Below, in pieces: positions 41,168 to 48,933 of a stretch of 48,933 nucleotides of DNA. The DNA is from Prevotellaceae bacterium UBA3849 (GTDB lineage: Bacteria; Bacteroidota; Bacteroidia; Bacteroidales; Bacteroidaceae), in contig DGHL01000013.1 in the NCBI GenBank assembly GCA_002392645.1, forward strand, positions 1-48,933, written 5' to 3'. Position 1 is the stretch's first letter, and the number at the start of each line of letters is the position of its first letter. Position numbers and translations under genes: made by a program. The notes under the pieces were generated by a model. The model made no database searches. It was not told where the DNA came from and worked only from the letters and a program-made list of their open reading frames with translations.

Positions 41168-42559
41168 TTAGCTAAACTTTATCACCCCGCTATTGTCGTC
41201 CTTACCTTGCTCTGCGTTTTCCTCCTCATTCTTATGATAGTCAACAGAGAGTCGCGTAATTTCCTCAAGTGTCTGGCGCAGGCGTCCGTATGTAGGTGTA
41301 TCCTCCACAGCCAGTATGAGGTCTTCGTTGTCGAGGTCGGCAGCAGAGAAGTAATATATGTTAGGACGGCGCTTCTGCGGTGCATTCTGTGCCTCTTTAC
41401 CATAGTAACGTCCGCGGCGCGCTGCTGCCTTTGCCTTCAGTTCCTCTTCCTCCGCTATCTTGGCAATATCCTCGATGGCGGTTTGCTTTGCACGATTTGC
41501 CATTTCCTCGTTTATATCGCTCAAGCCGAAGCCTGTGGCAAGGATGGTGACCTTGATCTTGTCGCCAAGTGAAGGATTGGTACCGTAGCCCCACTTCAGC
41601 TCGTAGCGCTTGTCGAACTTCGACATGAAGTCGTTGAGGTCGTTCATCTCCTCAATCATCAAGCCACGATTGCTGTTATCGCTGTTGAAGGATATGAATA
41701 TCAATATCTTCTTTGACTTGAATACATCGTTGTCGTTAAGCAACGGAGAGTTCAGGGCATCGTCAATGGCTTTCTTCAACCTGCCTTCGCCTTCGCCATA
41801 GCCTGTTGACATGATAGCCACGCCACCTTCCTTGAGCACCGTGCGCACATCGTTGAAGTCAAGGTTCATATTGCCATACACAGTGATAATCTCGGCTATG
41901 CTCTTTGCTGCAACCGAGAGTGTGTCGTCGGCTTTCTTGAATGCCTCAATGAGAGACAGTTCGCCATATATCTGGCGCAGGCGCTCATTGTTGATGACGA
42001 GCAGTGCATCGACATTCTTGGACATCTCTTCTACGCCGTCAAGTGCCTGGTCTATCTTCATATCGCCCTCAAACCTGAACGGTATGGTGACTATGCCGAC
42101 GGTAAGGATGTCAAGTTTCTTTGACTCACGCGCAATGATAGGCGCTGCTCCTGTACCGGTGCCGCCGCCCATACCTGCAGTGATGAATGTCATGCGAGTG
42201 CCGTCGTTGAGCATTCTCTGCACGTCTTCTATGCTTTCCTCTGCAGCCGCACGTGCCCTCTCTGGACGGTTACCGGCACCGAGTCCTTCCTTGCCCAACT
42301 GTATGTGTACCGGCACAGGTGACTCTCTGAGTGCCTGAGCGTCAGTGTTACAGAGTACGAAGGACACATCATGTATTCCCTCATGATACATGTGGTTGAC
42401 GGCATTACCACCACCACCGCCGACACCGATGACCTTTATAATGCTATTCGGCTTGTCCACAATGCCAAGGTTGTCCAGTATATCACCGTTCATTCCTAGA
42501 TTGTCGAGTGTATTATCGTTCATAGCCGTATTATTTTCCAAGTTATCAAATATATCCAT
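41168..42559 (-). CDS. ftsZ: Cell division protein FtsZ
   Basis: Tubulin-like GTPase forming the cytokinetic Z-ring. The GTP-binding signature GGGTGTGAAPIIA (about 131-143), the start of the fold IIKVIGVGGGGGNAVNHMY, and the T7-loop region LDFNDVRTVL (about 228-237) are complete. The N-terminal extension before the fold (about 38 residues) holds three similar short words: DIFDNLENN, NTLDNLGMN and DILDNLGIV. The C-terminal tail is acidic. It is the last gene of the mur-fts cluster, 23 bases after ftsA. 463 residues. Confidence 0.97.
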   Translation of the reverse strand: MDIFDNLENNTAMNDNTLDNLGMNGDILDNLGIVDKPNSIIKVIGVGGGGGNAVNHMYHEGIHDVSFVLCNTDAQALRESPVPVHIQLGKEGLGAGNRPERARAAAEESIEDVQRMLNDGTRMTFITAGMGGGTGTGAAPIIARESKKLDILTVGIVTIPFRFEGDMKIDQALDGVEEMSKNVDALLVINNERLRQIYGELSLIEAFKKADDTLSVAAKSIAEIITVYGNMNLDFNDVRTVLKEGGVAIMSTGYGEGEGRLKKAIDDALNSPLLNDNDVFKSKKILIFISFNSDNSNRGLMIEEMNDLNDFMSKFDKRYELKWGYGTNPSLGDKIKVTILATGFGLSDINEEMANRAKQTAIEDIAKIAEEEELKAKAAARRGRYYGKEAQNAPQKRRPNIYYFSAADLDNEDLILAVEDTPTYGRLRQTLEEITRLSVDYHKNEEENAEQGKDDNSGVIKFS

Positions 42560-42582
42560 AGTCTATAATGTTGCTTGTTATA

Positions 42583-44049
42583 TTACTCTCCTGGCTCGGT
42601 TATACTGGTAAGGAACTTGATTACCTTTGATTTAAGCCCGCCTTTCTTTTTGCGTTCTTCCTCAGCGGCCTGTGCTGCCAGTTCTTCCTCTACGCGCTTT
42701 GCCTCTTCCTCTGCCTTACGTCGTGCCTCCTGCTCTGCAGCGGCTTTCTCTGCTGCAGCCTTCTCACTCGGAGTGAGGACTACGCCCTGTGGCAGGCTGT
42801 TGGCATCACGTGGACTAACCGGTGCTTCAGGCGATGCATACTCCGATCCTGTCTCTCCCGCAACGCCGAACATGTCAGGACGCTTGGTCTCTTCCTGTGG
42901 CTGATAACAGTTCTGGTCGCCCTTGGCGAGCAGTCCTATCACTGTATTCATGGTGCCGTTGTGCTCGTTTACGGCAGGGTTAGTGCTCTCCACCGTCATG
43001 GTAACGAACTTGGCAATGCGCACCTTCTCAATCTTTGTCTGCATTCTGAAGGCTTCATCTATGTTCCTAAGGTTAGAGCCACCTCCGGTAAGGACGATGC
43101 CACCCATCAGCTTGTCAACGAAGTCTGAAGGCACCTGGTTCCATGCATTGGCTATTATCTCCTGCACACGTGCCTCTACGAGGTCGATGAAGTGTGTGCT
43201 GTCAATCTTTTGCTCATTGTCAACGTCGTATCTCAGCGTTGGGTCTATCTTGTCAACAGGCGTATATGCCGATGCATACTGCAGTTTCAGTTTCTCTGCC
43301 TCTGCCTCTTCCAGATGCAGCGAGCAGATATCCTTGGTTATATTGTTTGCTCCCAGTGGTATTACTGCTATATGGCGCACTATCTCCTTATGATAAACCA
43401 TGACGGTGGTGGTATCTGCACCAAGGTCAACAAGCATGCAACCGCTGCGCTTCTCTACAGGAGTAAGTACGGCATCGGCAAGTGCGAACGGTGCAAGATA
43501 CATGTCGGCAATCTTCACGTCTGCCTTGTCAAAACAATCTATTAGTTTGTTGTAGTGGCGACGGCTTTGCAGTATGTTAAGGAAATTTCCCTCAAGATGA
43601 GAGCACTGTATGCCTACAGGGTCAGACTGGAACAGTGAGTCTGCACGGTACTCCTGCGGCTCTACATCGAGGATTTCCATCTCCGGATATTCCATACCAC
43701 GGTTTTGGTCCATCATTTCTACCACAAGCTGTGGGCTGACGGCAACACCTTCTTCAAGGTCTTTCATAACGACGTTGCGCACGGAATGAATGGACTGGCC
43801 ACCCACACCTATGAACACGTGCTTTATGCCCACATGCAACTGTGAACGCAGACGCTGAATGATGTTAGTGATACACTGCACCGTCTTGTCGATATTATAG
43901 ACAACACCCTTGCGTATGCACTGAGTGGAATCTTCGCTTACGACGGCAAGAACTGCAATGCTTCCGTCATTTCTCTTCTGACCAGCAATGCCTGTGATTT
44001 TTGTTGAGCCAAGTTCTATGGCTACGATGAAATTCCTTACTGCTGCCAT
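42583..44049 (-). CDS. ftsA: Cell division protein FtsA
   Basis: Actin-like protein that ties FtsZ filaments to the membrane. The N-terminus FIVAIELGSTKITGIAGQ is the ATP phosphate-1 motif; LVDLGADTTTVMVYHKEIV (about 203-221) and GGIVLTGGGSNLRNIDEAF (about 313-331) are the second phosphate and adenosine motifs. A charged Ala/Glu/Lys-rich stretch (about 427-470) precedes the C-terminal amphipathic membrane anchor GGLKSKVIKFLTSITEPGE. 488 residues, longer than E. coli FtsA because of the linker. It lies between ftsQ (5-base gap) and ftsZ. Confidence 0.96.
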   Translation of the reverse strand: MAAVRNFIVAIELGSTKITGIAGQKRNDGSIAVLAVVSEDSTQCIRKGVVYNIDKTVQCITNIIQRLRSQLHVGIKHVFIGVGGQSIHSVRNVVMKDLEEGVAVSPQLVVEMMDQNRGMEYPEMEILDVEPQEYRADSLFQSDPVGIQCSHLEGNFLNILQSRRHYNKLIDCFDKADVKIADMYLAPFALADAVLTPVEKRSGCMLVDLGADTTTVMVYHKEIVRHIAVIPLGANNITKDICSLHLEEAEAEKLKLQYASAYTPVDKIDPTLRYDVDNEQKIDSTHFIDLVEARVQEIIANAWNQVPSDFVDKLMGGIVLTGGGSNLRNIDEAFRMQTKIEKVRIAKFVTMTVESTNPAVNEHNGTMNTVIGLLAKGDQNCYQPQEETKRPDMFGVAGETGSEYASPEAPVSPRDANSLPQGVVLTPSEKAAAEKAAAEQEARRKAEEEAKRVEEELAAQAAEEERKKKGGLKSKVIKFLTSITEPGE

Positions 44050-44054
44050 ATTCT

Positions 44055-44981
44055 TTAAATATTTTCCTTATTGTCGTCTTGTTTTTGTTTACTGTCGTTG
44101 TTGCCCTGCTCTGGCTTGGTGCCTTCCTTGTCGGAGCTTCCCGACGCGGTGTTGCCGTCTGACTGTGATTCCGGTTGCTGTGAACGACGACGGCACACTA
44201 TCTGATTGCAGAACTCAAGGGATATGTATTCATATTTCTTCCAGCCTGAGTGACACAGTCCGTATTCGTAGAAGAGTCGTAGACGCTGCATCTGCTTGTC
44301 CACGTATTCATCTATCAGCGTCTTACGCTTGTTCTGCGTGTCGGCTTGGGGTAATGAACCGATGTTGATGATGTGCTCGCCTACGCGTGGCACCAACTCT
44401 ATCGTGCTGTCAGGCAGCACGTTTATCTGTTCTATCTGATTGCGCCACAGGTCATCGTCCATAAGTCGCTTTGCCAAATGGTAGATGTAATGCACGGCAT
44501 ATTGGCGGTTGATGTTGCCTGTGACGATAATCATGTCGCTCGTATATTGCGAGTTGGGCATCACGCCACCGTTGTCGTCTATATAATAGTCGTCGCCGGA
44601 CTCTGCCTTCACCCTCACCACCGGCGTACGCTGGGTGATGATTACATGGGCATGGCCCTCCTGGGTGATATAGCACTGCGCGGTCTTGACAAACGGCATC
44701 TGCATGAGCTGTTGCTCTATGTCGCGGGTGCTGATGCTGCGAATACTTTTCGACAGCGGGAACAGCTTGTGTTTCTCCAGCAGTGCCTTTACGTCGTCAG
44801 ACTTCAGGAAGCCGTTCTCGTTCTCATCGGCAATGTCTATCTGTACCTTGGTGCATGTGCGCCCGCTGCTCACGGGTTTATGCCATGAGATAAACACCAT
44901 AGCGAGGTAGCAGGCTATGATGACGTCCACCGTTACGAGGAGAGTACGTTTCCAGTCTATGTTTATATCTATCTTCATCAA
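44055..44981 (-). CDS. ftsQ: Cell division protein FtsQ
   Basis: Bitopic divisome protein. A short cytoplasmic tail, a transmembrane helix (about 13-32, LLVTVDVIIACYLAMVFIS), a POTRA-like region (about 45-115, including QLMQMPFVKTAQCYITQ and VIITQRTPVVRV) and the FtsQ beta domain follow. The last 45 or so residues after IVCRRRSQQ are low-complexity and rich in Q, S, N, D, K and E, which is unusual for a periplasmic end. 308 residues; identification relies partly on its place between murC and ftsA. Confidence 0.9.
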   Translation of the reverse strand: MMKIDINIDWKRTLLVTVDVIIACYLAMVFISWHKPVSSGRTCTKVQIDIADENENGFLKSDDVKALLEKHKLFPLSKSIRSISTRDIEQQLMQMPFVKTAQCYITQEGHAHVIITQRTPVVRVKAESGDDYYIDDNGGVMPNSQYTSDMIIVTGNINRQYAVHYIYHLAKRLMDDDLWRNQIEQINVLPDSTIELVPRVGEHIINIGSLPQADTQNKRKTLIDEYVDKQMQRLRLFYEYGLCHSGWKKYEYISLEFCNQIVCRRRSQQPESQSDGNTASGSSDKEGTKPEQGNNDSKQKQDDNKENI

Positions 44982-44987
44982 AATGTT

Positions 44988-46388
44988 TTACTCCTTGCCG
45001 CTTATTATCTCCGTAATCTGTGGCACGTAGTTGTCAAGGTCGCCTGCTCCGAGGATAATGAGCACGTCAAAGTCGCGCGACTTTACAAGGTCGAGCACGT
45101 CTTCCTTATGTATCATCGACTTCTCTACGCCAGGGGCAAGATTATCGTATATGAGCTGCGACGTAACACCCGGTATCGGCTGTTCACGTGCCGGATATAT
45201 ATCGCAGAGTATCACTTCGTCAAGCTGTGACAATGCCTCGGCAAAGTCTTTGTAGAAATCGCGTGTGCGAGTGTAGAGGTGTGGCTGGAATATGGCGGTG
45301 ATGTGACGGTCATGGTACACCTCGCGCATACTCTTGGCACTCTGGTATATCTCTTTTGGATGGTGAGCATAGTCGGAAAGCACGACGTGCTTGTCATTGC
45401 GCAGCGTGAAGTCGAAACGACGGTCAACGCCCTTATAGCTCTTCATGCCATTACGCAGTTCGTCTGCCGTACAGCCGTTGAGCTGCGCCATTGCCATTGC
45501 GCCTATGCCGTTGTCGATATTGATTGGCACTGGCTGTCCGAGCGATATGTTCTTGACATCCTCAACAGGCGATACGAGGTCGAATGTTATCTCGCCCTTC
45601 TCTATCTTTATATTCTCTGCGTGGAAGTCGCCTTCGTTAGTTCCGTAGGTATAGACACGCACACCGTCTGCCACATCGGCCTTCATCTCAAGACCGGTAT
45701 GGATTATCAGTGCACCGCCTGGCTGTATCAACGTAGTATAATGACGGAATGATTCCAGATAAGCCTCCTTCGTACCGTATATGTCAAGATGGTCTGGATC
45801 ACTTGACGTGATGACGCTCATCCATGGACGAAGCCAATGGAAACTGCGGTCAAACTCGTCGGCCTCTATTACTACGTAGTCTGATTCGTCTGACAGTATA
45901 TAGTTCGTACCGTAGTTCTTGGATATTCCGCCGAGGAAAGCATTACAGTCCTTTGACGATTGGTGCATGATATGTGCACACATGGTTGACGTGGTTGTCT
46001 TTCCATGTGTACCAGCTACGCAAAGTCCCTTATGCTCCCTTGTCAACGTACCGAGAACCTGTGCACGCTTCTGTATGTCGAAACCTCCCTGACGGAAGAA
46101 CTGTAGTTCCTTATGTTCCTCTGGTATTGCTGGTGTATATACCACGAGGGTTTCCTTCGGGTCACGACATGCTTCTGGTATCTGATTCACATCTTCCTCA
46201 TAGTGTATCAGCATACCTTCCTTTGCCAACATCTCTGTCAGCTTGGACGGTGTCTTGTCATATCCTGCCACGACAAGACCTTTCCTGATGAAATAACGCG
46301 CTATGGCACTCATTCCTATGCCGCCGGCTCCTACGAAATATACTGCTTTCATTTCTTTTTGTTTATTTGTTTCTATGGTATCTGGCAT
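44988..46388 (-). CDS. murC: UDP-N-acetylmuramate--L-alanine ligase
   Basis: Adds L-alanine to UDP-MurNAc, the first amino-acid step of peptidoglycan precursor synthesis, using ATP. The N-terminal VYFVGAGGIGMSAIARYFI is the UDP-binding motif; the P-loop lies in CVAGTHGKTTTSTMCAHIM (about 118-136). VIEADEFDRSFHWLRP and YAHHPKEI further identify MurC. The frame starts at 46388, but MKAVYFVGAGG at 46352 would be the more usual start; both are possible. It lies 36 bases after murG and 6 before ftsQ. Confidence 0.96.
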   Translation of the reverse strand: MPDTIETNKQKEMKAVYFVGAGGIGMSAIARYFIRKGLVVAGYDKTPSKLTEMLAKEGMLIHYEEDVNQIPEACRDPKETLVVYTPAIPEEHKELQFFRQGGFDIQKRAQVLGTLTREHKGLCVAGTHGKTTTSTMCAHIMHQSSKDCNAFLGGISKNYGTNYILSDESDYVVIEADEFDRSFHWLRPWMSVITSSDPDHLDIYGTKEAYLESFRHYTTLIQPGGALIIHTGLEMKADVADGVRVYTYGTNEGDFHAENIKIEKGEITFDLVSPVEDVKNISLGQPVPINIDNGIGAMAMAQLNGCTADELRNGMKSYKGVDRRFDFTLRNDKHVVLSDYAHHPKEIYQSAKSMREVYHDRHITAIFQPHLYTRTRDFYKDFAEALSQLDEVILCDIYPAREQPIPGVTSQLIYDNLAPGVEKSMIHKEDVLDLVKSRDFDVLIILGAGDLDNYVPQITEIISGKE

Positions 46389-46424
46389 ACCTATAGATAA
46401 TATTGTTCTTGTTTCTTGACGTTC

Positions 46425-47534
46425 TTATTTGCGAACTAACTTCAGCACCTCGTCGGCTATGATGTCGGCAGAATCTCTCAAAGCGAGTTTGCTGACTTCT
46501 ACCTCAAGCTTCGTAATCTGCGCTGCATCTGACACTAACGCTATGGCTTCCTCAACGAGGGTCTTCTCTGCCATAGAGTCCGGTACGAACAATGCCGCAC
46601 CACGATCAGACAGTGCCTTGGCATTCTTTGTCTGATGGTCTTCTGCCACGTTTGGCGATGGCACTAATATCGATGCCTTACCTAATAGGCACAGTTCGCT
46701 TATTGACGATGCTCCGGCACGACTTATAACTATATCGGCTGCCTTATAGGCTGTTGCCATATCGGAGATGAATGCCTGCGGACGCACCAGTTTGGCACCT
46801 GCCTCACGAGCTTTCTTCTCGCAGTCTTCTGCATAGTATTTACCTGTCTGCCATATCACCTGTATGTTTCTTTCCTCGAAGCGGCTTATACCTGCAGCAA
46901 GTGCATTGTTAATGGTGCGTGCACCCAATGAGCCACCTATCACAAGGATGGTAGGGAGGTCTGTGTTAAGTCCTAATGCCTCACGCGCCTCTGCCCTCGT
47001 CATGCTGTTGGCAAGCAGTCCCTGACGTACAGGATTGCCGGTCTTTATTATCTTGTCGGCAGGGAAGAAGCGTTCCATACCGTCGTATGCCACGCATATC
47101 TTCTTAGCTTTCCTTGCCAGTGTCTTATTGGTGACACCTGCGTATGAGTTCTGCTCCTGTATAAGACAAGGAACGCCTAAGTCTGCCGCAGCGTTAAGGG
47201 TAGGGGCAGAGGCATAGCCACCTACGCCAACAGCTACGTGAGGGCGGAACGACTTGATGAGTTTCTTGACCATGAACTTACTACGGAAGAAGTCGATCAT
47301 CACTCCTATGTTCTTCGGATTCCACAATGGGCGTATAAGTCCGCGCACAGGGAGTCCTTCTATATTGTAACCTGCCTCAGGCACTTTCGTCATCTCCATA
47401 CGTCCGTTGGCTCCTACGAACAGTATCTTTGCGTCTGGACACTTTGCCTTTACGGCATTTGCTATACTGATGGCTGGGAATATATGGCCTCCCGTACCGC
47501 CACCGCTTATTATAACTCTTAGTTCATTCTCCAT
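46425..47534 (-). CDS. murG: UDP-N-acetylglucosamine--lipid I transferase
   Basis: Membrane-associated GT28 enzyme that converts lipid I to lipid II. Glycine-rich loops typical of MurG are present: ISGGGTGGHIFPAISIA (9-25), VGVGGYASAPTLNAAA (about 102-117) and VIGGSLGARTINNALA (about 188-203). The UDP-GlcNAc-binding SRAGASSISELCLLGKASI (about 272-290) is complete, followed by PSPNVAEDHQTKNA. 369 residues, normal. It is placed between ftsW and murC as in other Bacteroidetes clusters. Confidence 0.97.
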   Translation of the reverse strand: MENELRVIISGGGTGGHIFPAISIANAVKAKCPDAKILFVGANGRMEMTKVPEAGYNIEGLPVRGLIRPLWNPKNIGVMIDFFRSKFMVKKLIKSFRPHVAVGVGGYASAPTLNAAADLGVPCLIQEQNSYAGVTNKTLARKAKKICVAYDGMERFFPADKIIKTGNPVRQGLLANSMTRAEAREALGLNTDLPTILVIGGSLGARTINNALAAGISRFEERNIQVIWQTGKYYAEDCEKKAREAGAKLVRPQAFISDMATAYKAADIVISRAGASSISELCLLGKASILVPSPNVAEDHQTKNAKALSDRGAALFVPDSMAEKTLVEEAIALVSDAAQITKLEVEVSKLALRDSADIIADEVLKLVRK

Positions 47535-47570
47535 CTTGTGTTTTCTTTATAAGTTATCAGATTCCAGTTT

Positions 47571-48842
47571 CTATGCTACGCTGTGCTTCATGTCAGTACG
47601 TTTCTTCGCCGTACGACTTACACTTAGTATCACTCCTATATATATACAGTTGATTATGGATGATGTTCCACCCTTACTTATGAGCGGCAGCGGCTGTCCG
47701 GTGACAGGTGCCAGACCTACAGCCACGCACATATTGAAGAGTGCCTGTACCACAATCATTAATGCCAATCCCATGGCAAGCAGGGCAGGGAACGTGTTTT
47801 CGCAGTTCATGGCTATCCATCCTGTACGGAAGAGCAGCATTATGTATAGCATTGCCACCACGAATGCGCCGAACAATCCAAGTTCCTCAAACACTATGGC
47901 ATAGATAAAGTCTGAGAATGCAAGCGGCAATAAGTCGCGCTGACGTGAGTTGCCAGGTCCTACTCCTATCACATTGCTTGATGCTATAGCAATGTGTGCA
48001 CGGCCTTCCTGACCTTTTTTGTCCATGTCATATTTCTCTGGCGGTACTTTCTTGAAGTCCATGAACGATACTATACGCTCTTTCCACACATCAACTCGGT
48101 GGAGCACGGCACCACGCTCGCTGTGTTTATGCTCTTCCTTTTCTTCTGACATCTCCGTATATGCATTGTTGTCAGAATCTGCCGTCTGTGATGCCTGTGA
48201 GCGCGATTGGCCTATAAACATCACGAGCATTATGAATATTGCTATGAGTGACACGACACTCGCCATTAATCCGAGCAGTTGCTTGAACGATACCCTTCCC
48301 ACAAACATCATTATGAATACGACAAGTGCCATGAGCGCTGCCGTAGAGAAGTTTTCAGGAAATACCAGTCCGATAAGTATGGCACTGGTTATCATTACGT
48401 ATTTAAATGCCTTCTTTGCCACACCTTCAGGTGTCTGCAGCTGACTCAGGATATGCGCCGTGGTAAGGACCAGAGAGCCTTTTGCTATCTCTGACGGCTG
48501 CAAGGAGAATGGTCCCAACGGTATCCATCGTGTGGCGTCATTCTCTTTGGTACCTATGACATACACAATGGCAAGCAAGAATACAGAAAACAAGAAAATA
48601 ATTGGCGTCATAGCCTTGAAATACCTGCATGGTATGTTTAATACAACCACCATACACATCACGCCAACTATCAGTATAGCGCTATGGAAGGTAGCGGCAA
48701 ACCAATAGTTGCCAGACTTATAACCCAGGCTGGCAGATGCAGAGTACACCTCCACCACACTGACTATAAGCAGCATGGTGAATATACCCCAAATGACGCG
48801 GTCACCCTTGAATATGTTTTGCAGTCGCTTAAACTTTTCCAA
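47571..48842 (-). CDS. ftsW: SEDS-family lipid II glycosyltransferase FtsW
   Basis: Polymerises septal glycan strands from lipid II at the division site. Ten hydrophobic segments are visible. SEDS hallmarks are RWIPLGPFSLQPSEIAKGSL (about 105-124), PENFSTAALMALVVFIMMF (about 156-174), and the C-terminal FIYAIVFEELGLFGAFVVA and LPLISKGGTSSIINCIYIG. A hydrophilic loop of about 60 residues (about 215-275, rich in S, E, K and H) separates the two halves. 423 residues. The start lies 32 bases after the murD stop. Confidence 0.95.
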   Translation of the reverse strand: MEKFKRLQNIFKGDRVIWGIFTMLLIVSVVEVYSASASLGYKSGNYWFAATFHSAILIVGVMCMVVVLNIPCRYFKAMTPIIFLFSVFLLAIVYVIGTKENDATRWIPLGPFSLQPSEIAKGSLVLTTAHILSQLQTPEGVAKKAFKYVMITSAILIGLVFPENFSTAALMALVVFIMMFVGRVSFKQLLGLMASVVSLIAIFIMLVMFIGQSRSQASQTADSDNNAYTEMSEEKEEHKHSERGAVLHRVDVWKERIVSFMDFKKVPPEKYDMDKKGQEGRAHIAIASSNVIGVGPGNSRQRDLLPLAFSDFIYAIVFEELGLFGAFVVAMLYIMLLFRTGWIAMNCENTFPALLAMGLALMIVVQALFNMCVAVGLAPVTGQPLPLISKGGTSSIINCIYIGVILSVSRTAKKRTDMKHSVA

Positions 48843-48874
48843 TGTGTATATCTTGTTATACTTGTCTGATATTA

Positions 48875-48933
48875 TTACTCTTCTCCTTTTGCCAAGGCTT
48901 TGAACTGCTCGCCACGGTCTTCCATGTTCTTGA
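48875..48933 (-). CDS. murD: UDP-N-acetylmuramoylalanine--D-glutamate ligase, C-terminal end only
   Basis: The last 18 codons read KNMEDRGEQFKALAKGEE before TAA at 48875-48877. The FKNxEDRGxQF pattern is the usual MurD C-terminus in this group, and murD precedes ftsW in Bacteroidetes clusters. The rest lies beyond the window edge, so the call rests on this short tail and on synteny. Confidence 0.7.
   Translation of the reverse strand, partial: KNMEDRGEQFKALAKGEE

Noticed and set aside
41811..42338. 175-residue plus-strand frame opposite ftsZ
   Set aside because: Shadow of the ftsZ coding frame; serine/proline-rich translation without recognisable domains.

Overview
The window looks like chromosomal DNA of a Bacteroidales bacterium, most probably Prevotella or a close relative. 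Three things point there. Promoters follow the Bacteroidetes TTTG-N19/20-TAnnTTTG pattern. The protein families are typical of the group (CdaA, four-helix-bundle S23 protein, FtsA with a charged tail, PA14-containing GH3, DUF4982-type GH2). Intergenic repeats resemble those I associate with Prevotella. The species call is inference; no rRNA or marker search was possible.

Layout. (a) 1-9150, mostly + strand: cdaA (c-di-AMP synthesis), pta and ackA (acetate/ATP production) split by a small S23-type gene inside a 40-nt inverted repeat, nagB, a FadL-type outer-membrane protein and a secreted GH2 glycosidase. (b) 9257-16304, - strand: a GNAT-like gene, parE and dus as one operon, then a separate secreted GH3 enzyme with its own promoter. 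(c) 16729-34690, - strand: an approximately 18 kb exopolysaccharide/O-antigen operon. It starts at a strong promoter near 34,763-34,794 with a DegT aminotransferase and runs through an acyltransferase, Wzx, an EpsG-type polymerase, six glycosyltransferases, three left-handed beta-helix acetyltransferases, a UDP-sugar dehydrogenase and an orphan nucleotidyltransferase. It ends with a two-domain initiating phosphoglycosyl transferase and a cyclophilin, followed by a terminator. (d) 34,916-35,292: divergent tRNA-Phe and tRNA-Pro genes with promoters and terminators. (e) 35,646-38,251, + strand: a GT-C membrane glycosyltransferase plus a GtrB-like polyprenyl-phosphate glycosyltransferase. (f) 38,689-48,933, - strand: a ComEA-like protein, dgt, and the division/wall cluster in the transcribed order murD (partial), ftsW, murG, murC, ftsQ, ftsA, ftsZ.

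How the parts work together: region (c) should build a repeat unit on undecaprenyl phosphate, flip it (Wzx) and polymerise it (EpsG-like). The sugar is probably acidic because of the dehydrogenase, and probably acetylated. Region (e) could add a side sugar on the periplasmic face. No export or chain-length genes (Wza/Wzc) and no UpxY-type antiterminator lie in the window.

The most unusual items are: the initiating transferase, whose WecA/MraY-like half has lost its recognisable catalytic motifs while its WcaJ-like half is intact; the inverted-repeat-bounded S23 cassette between pta and ackA; a ~190-bp palindromic element with a second, diverged copy just upstream of a TTG-started cdaA; and a 22-bp-period repeat family present at two places.
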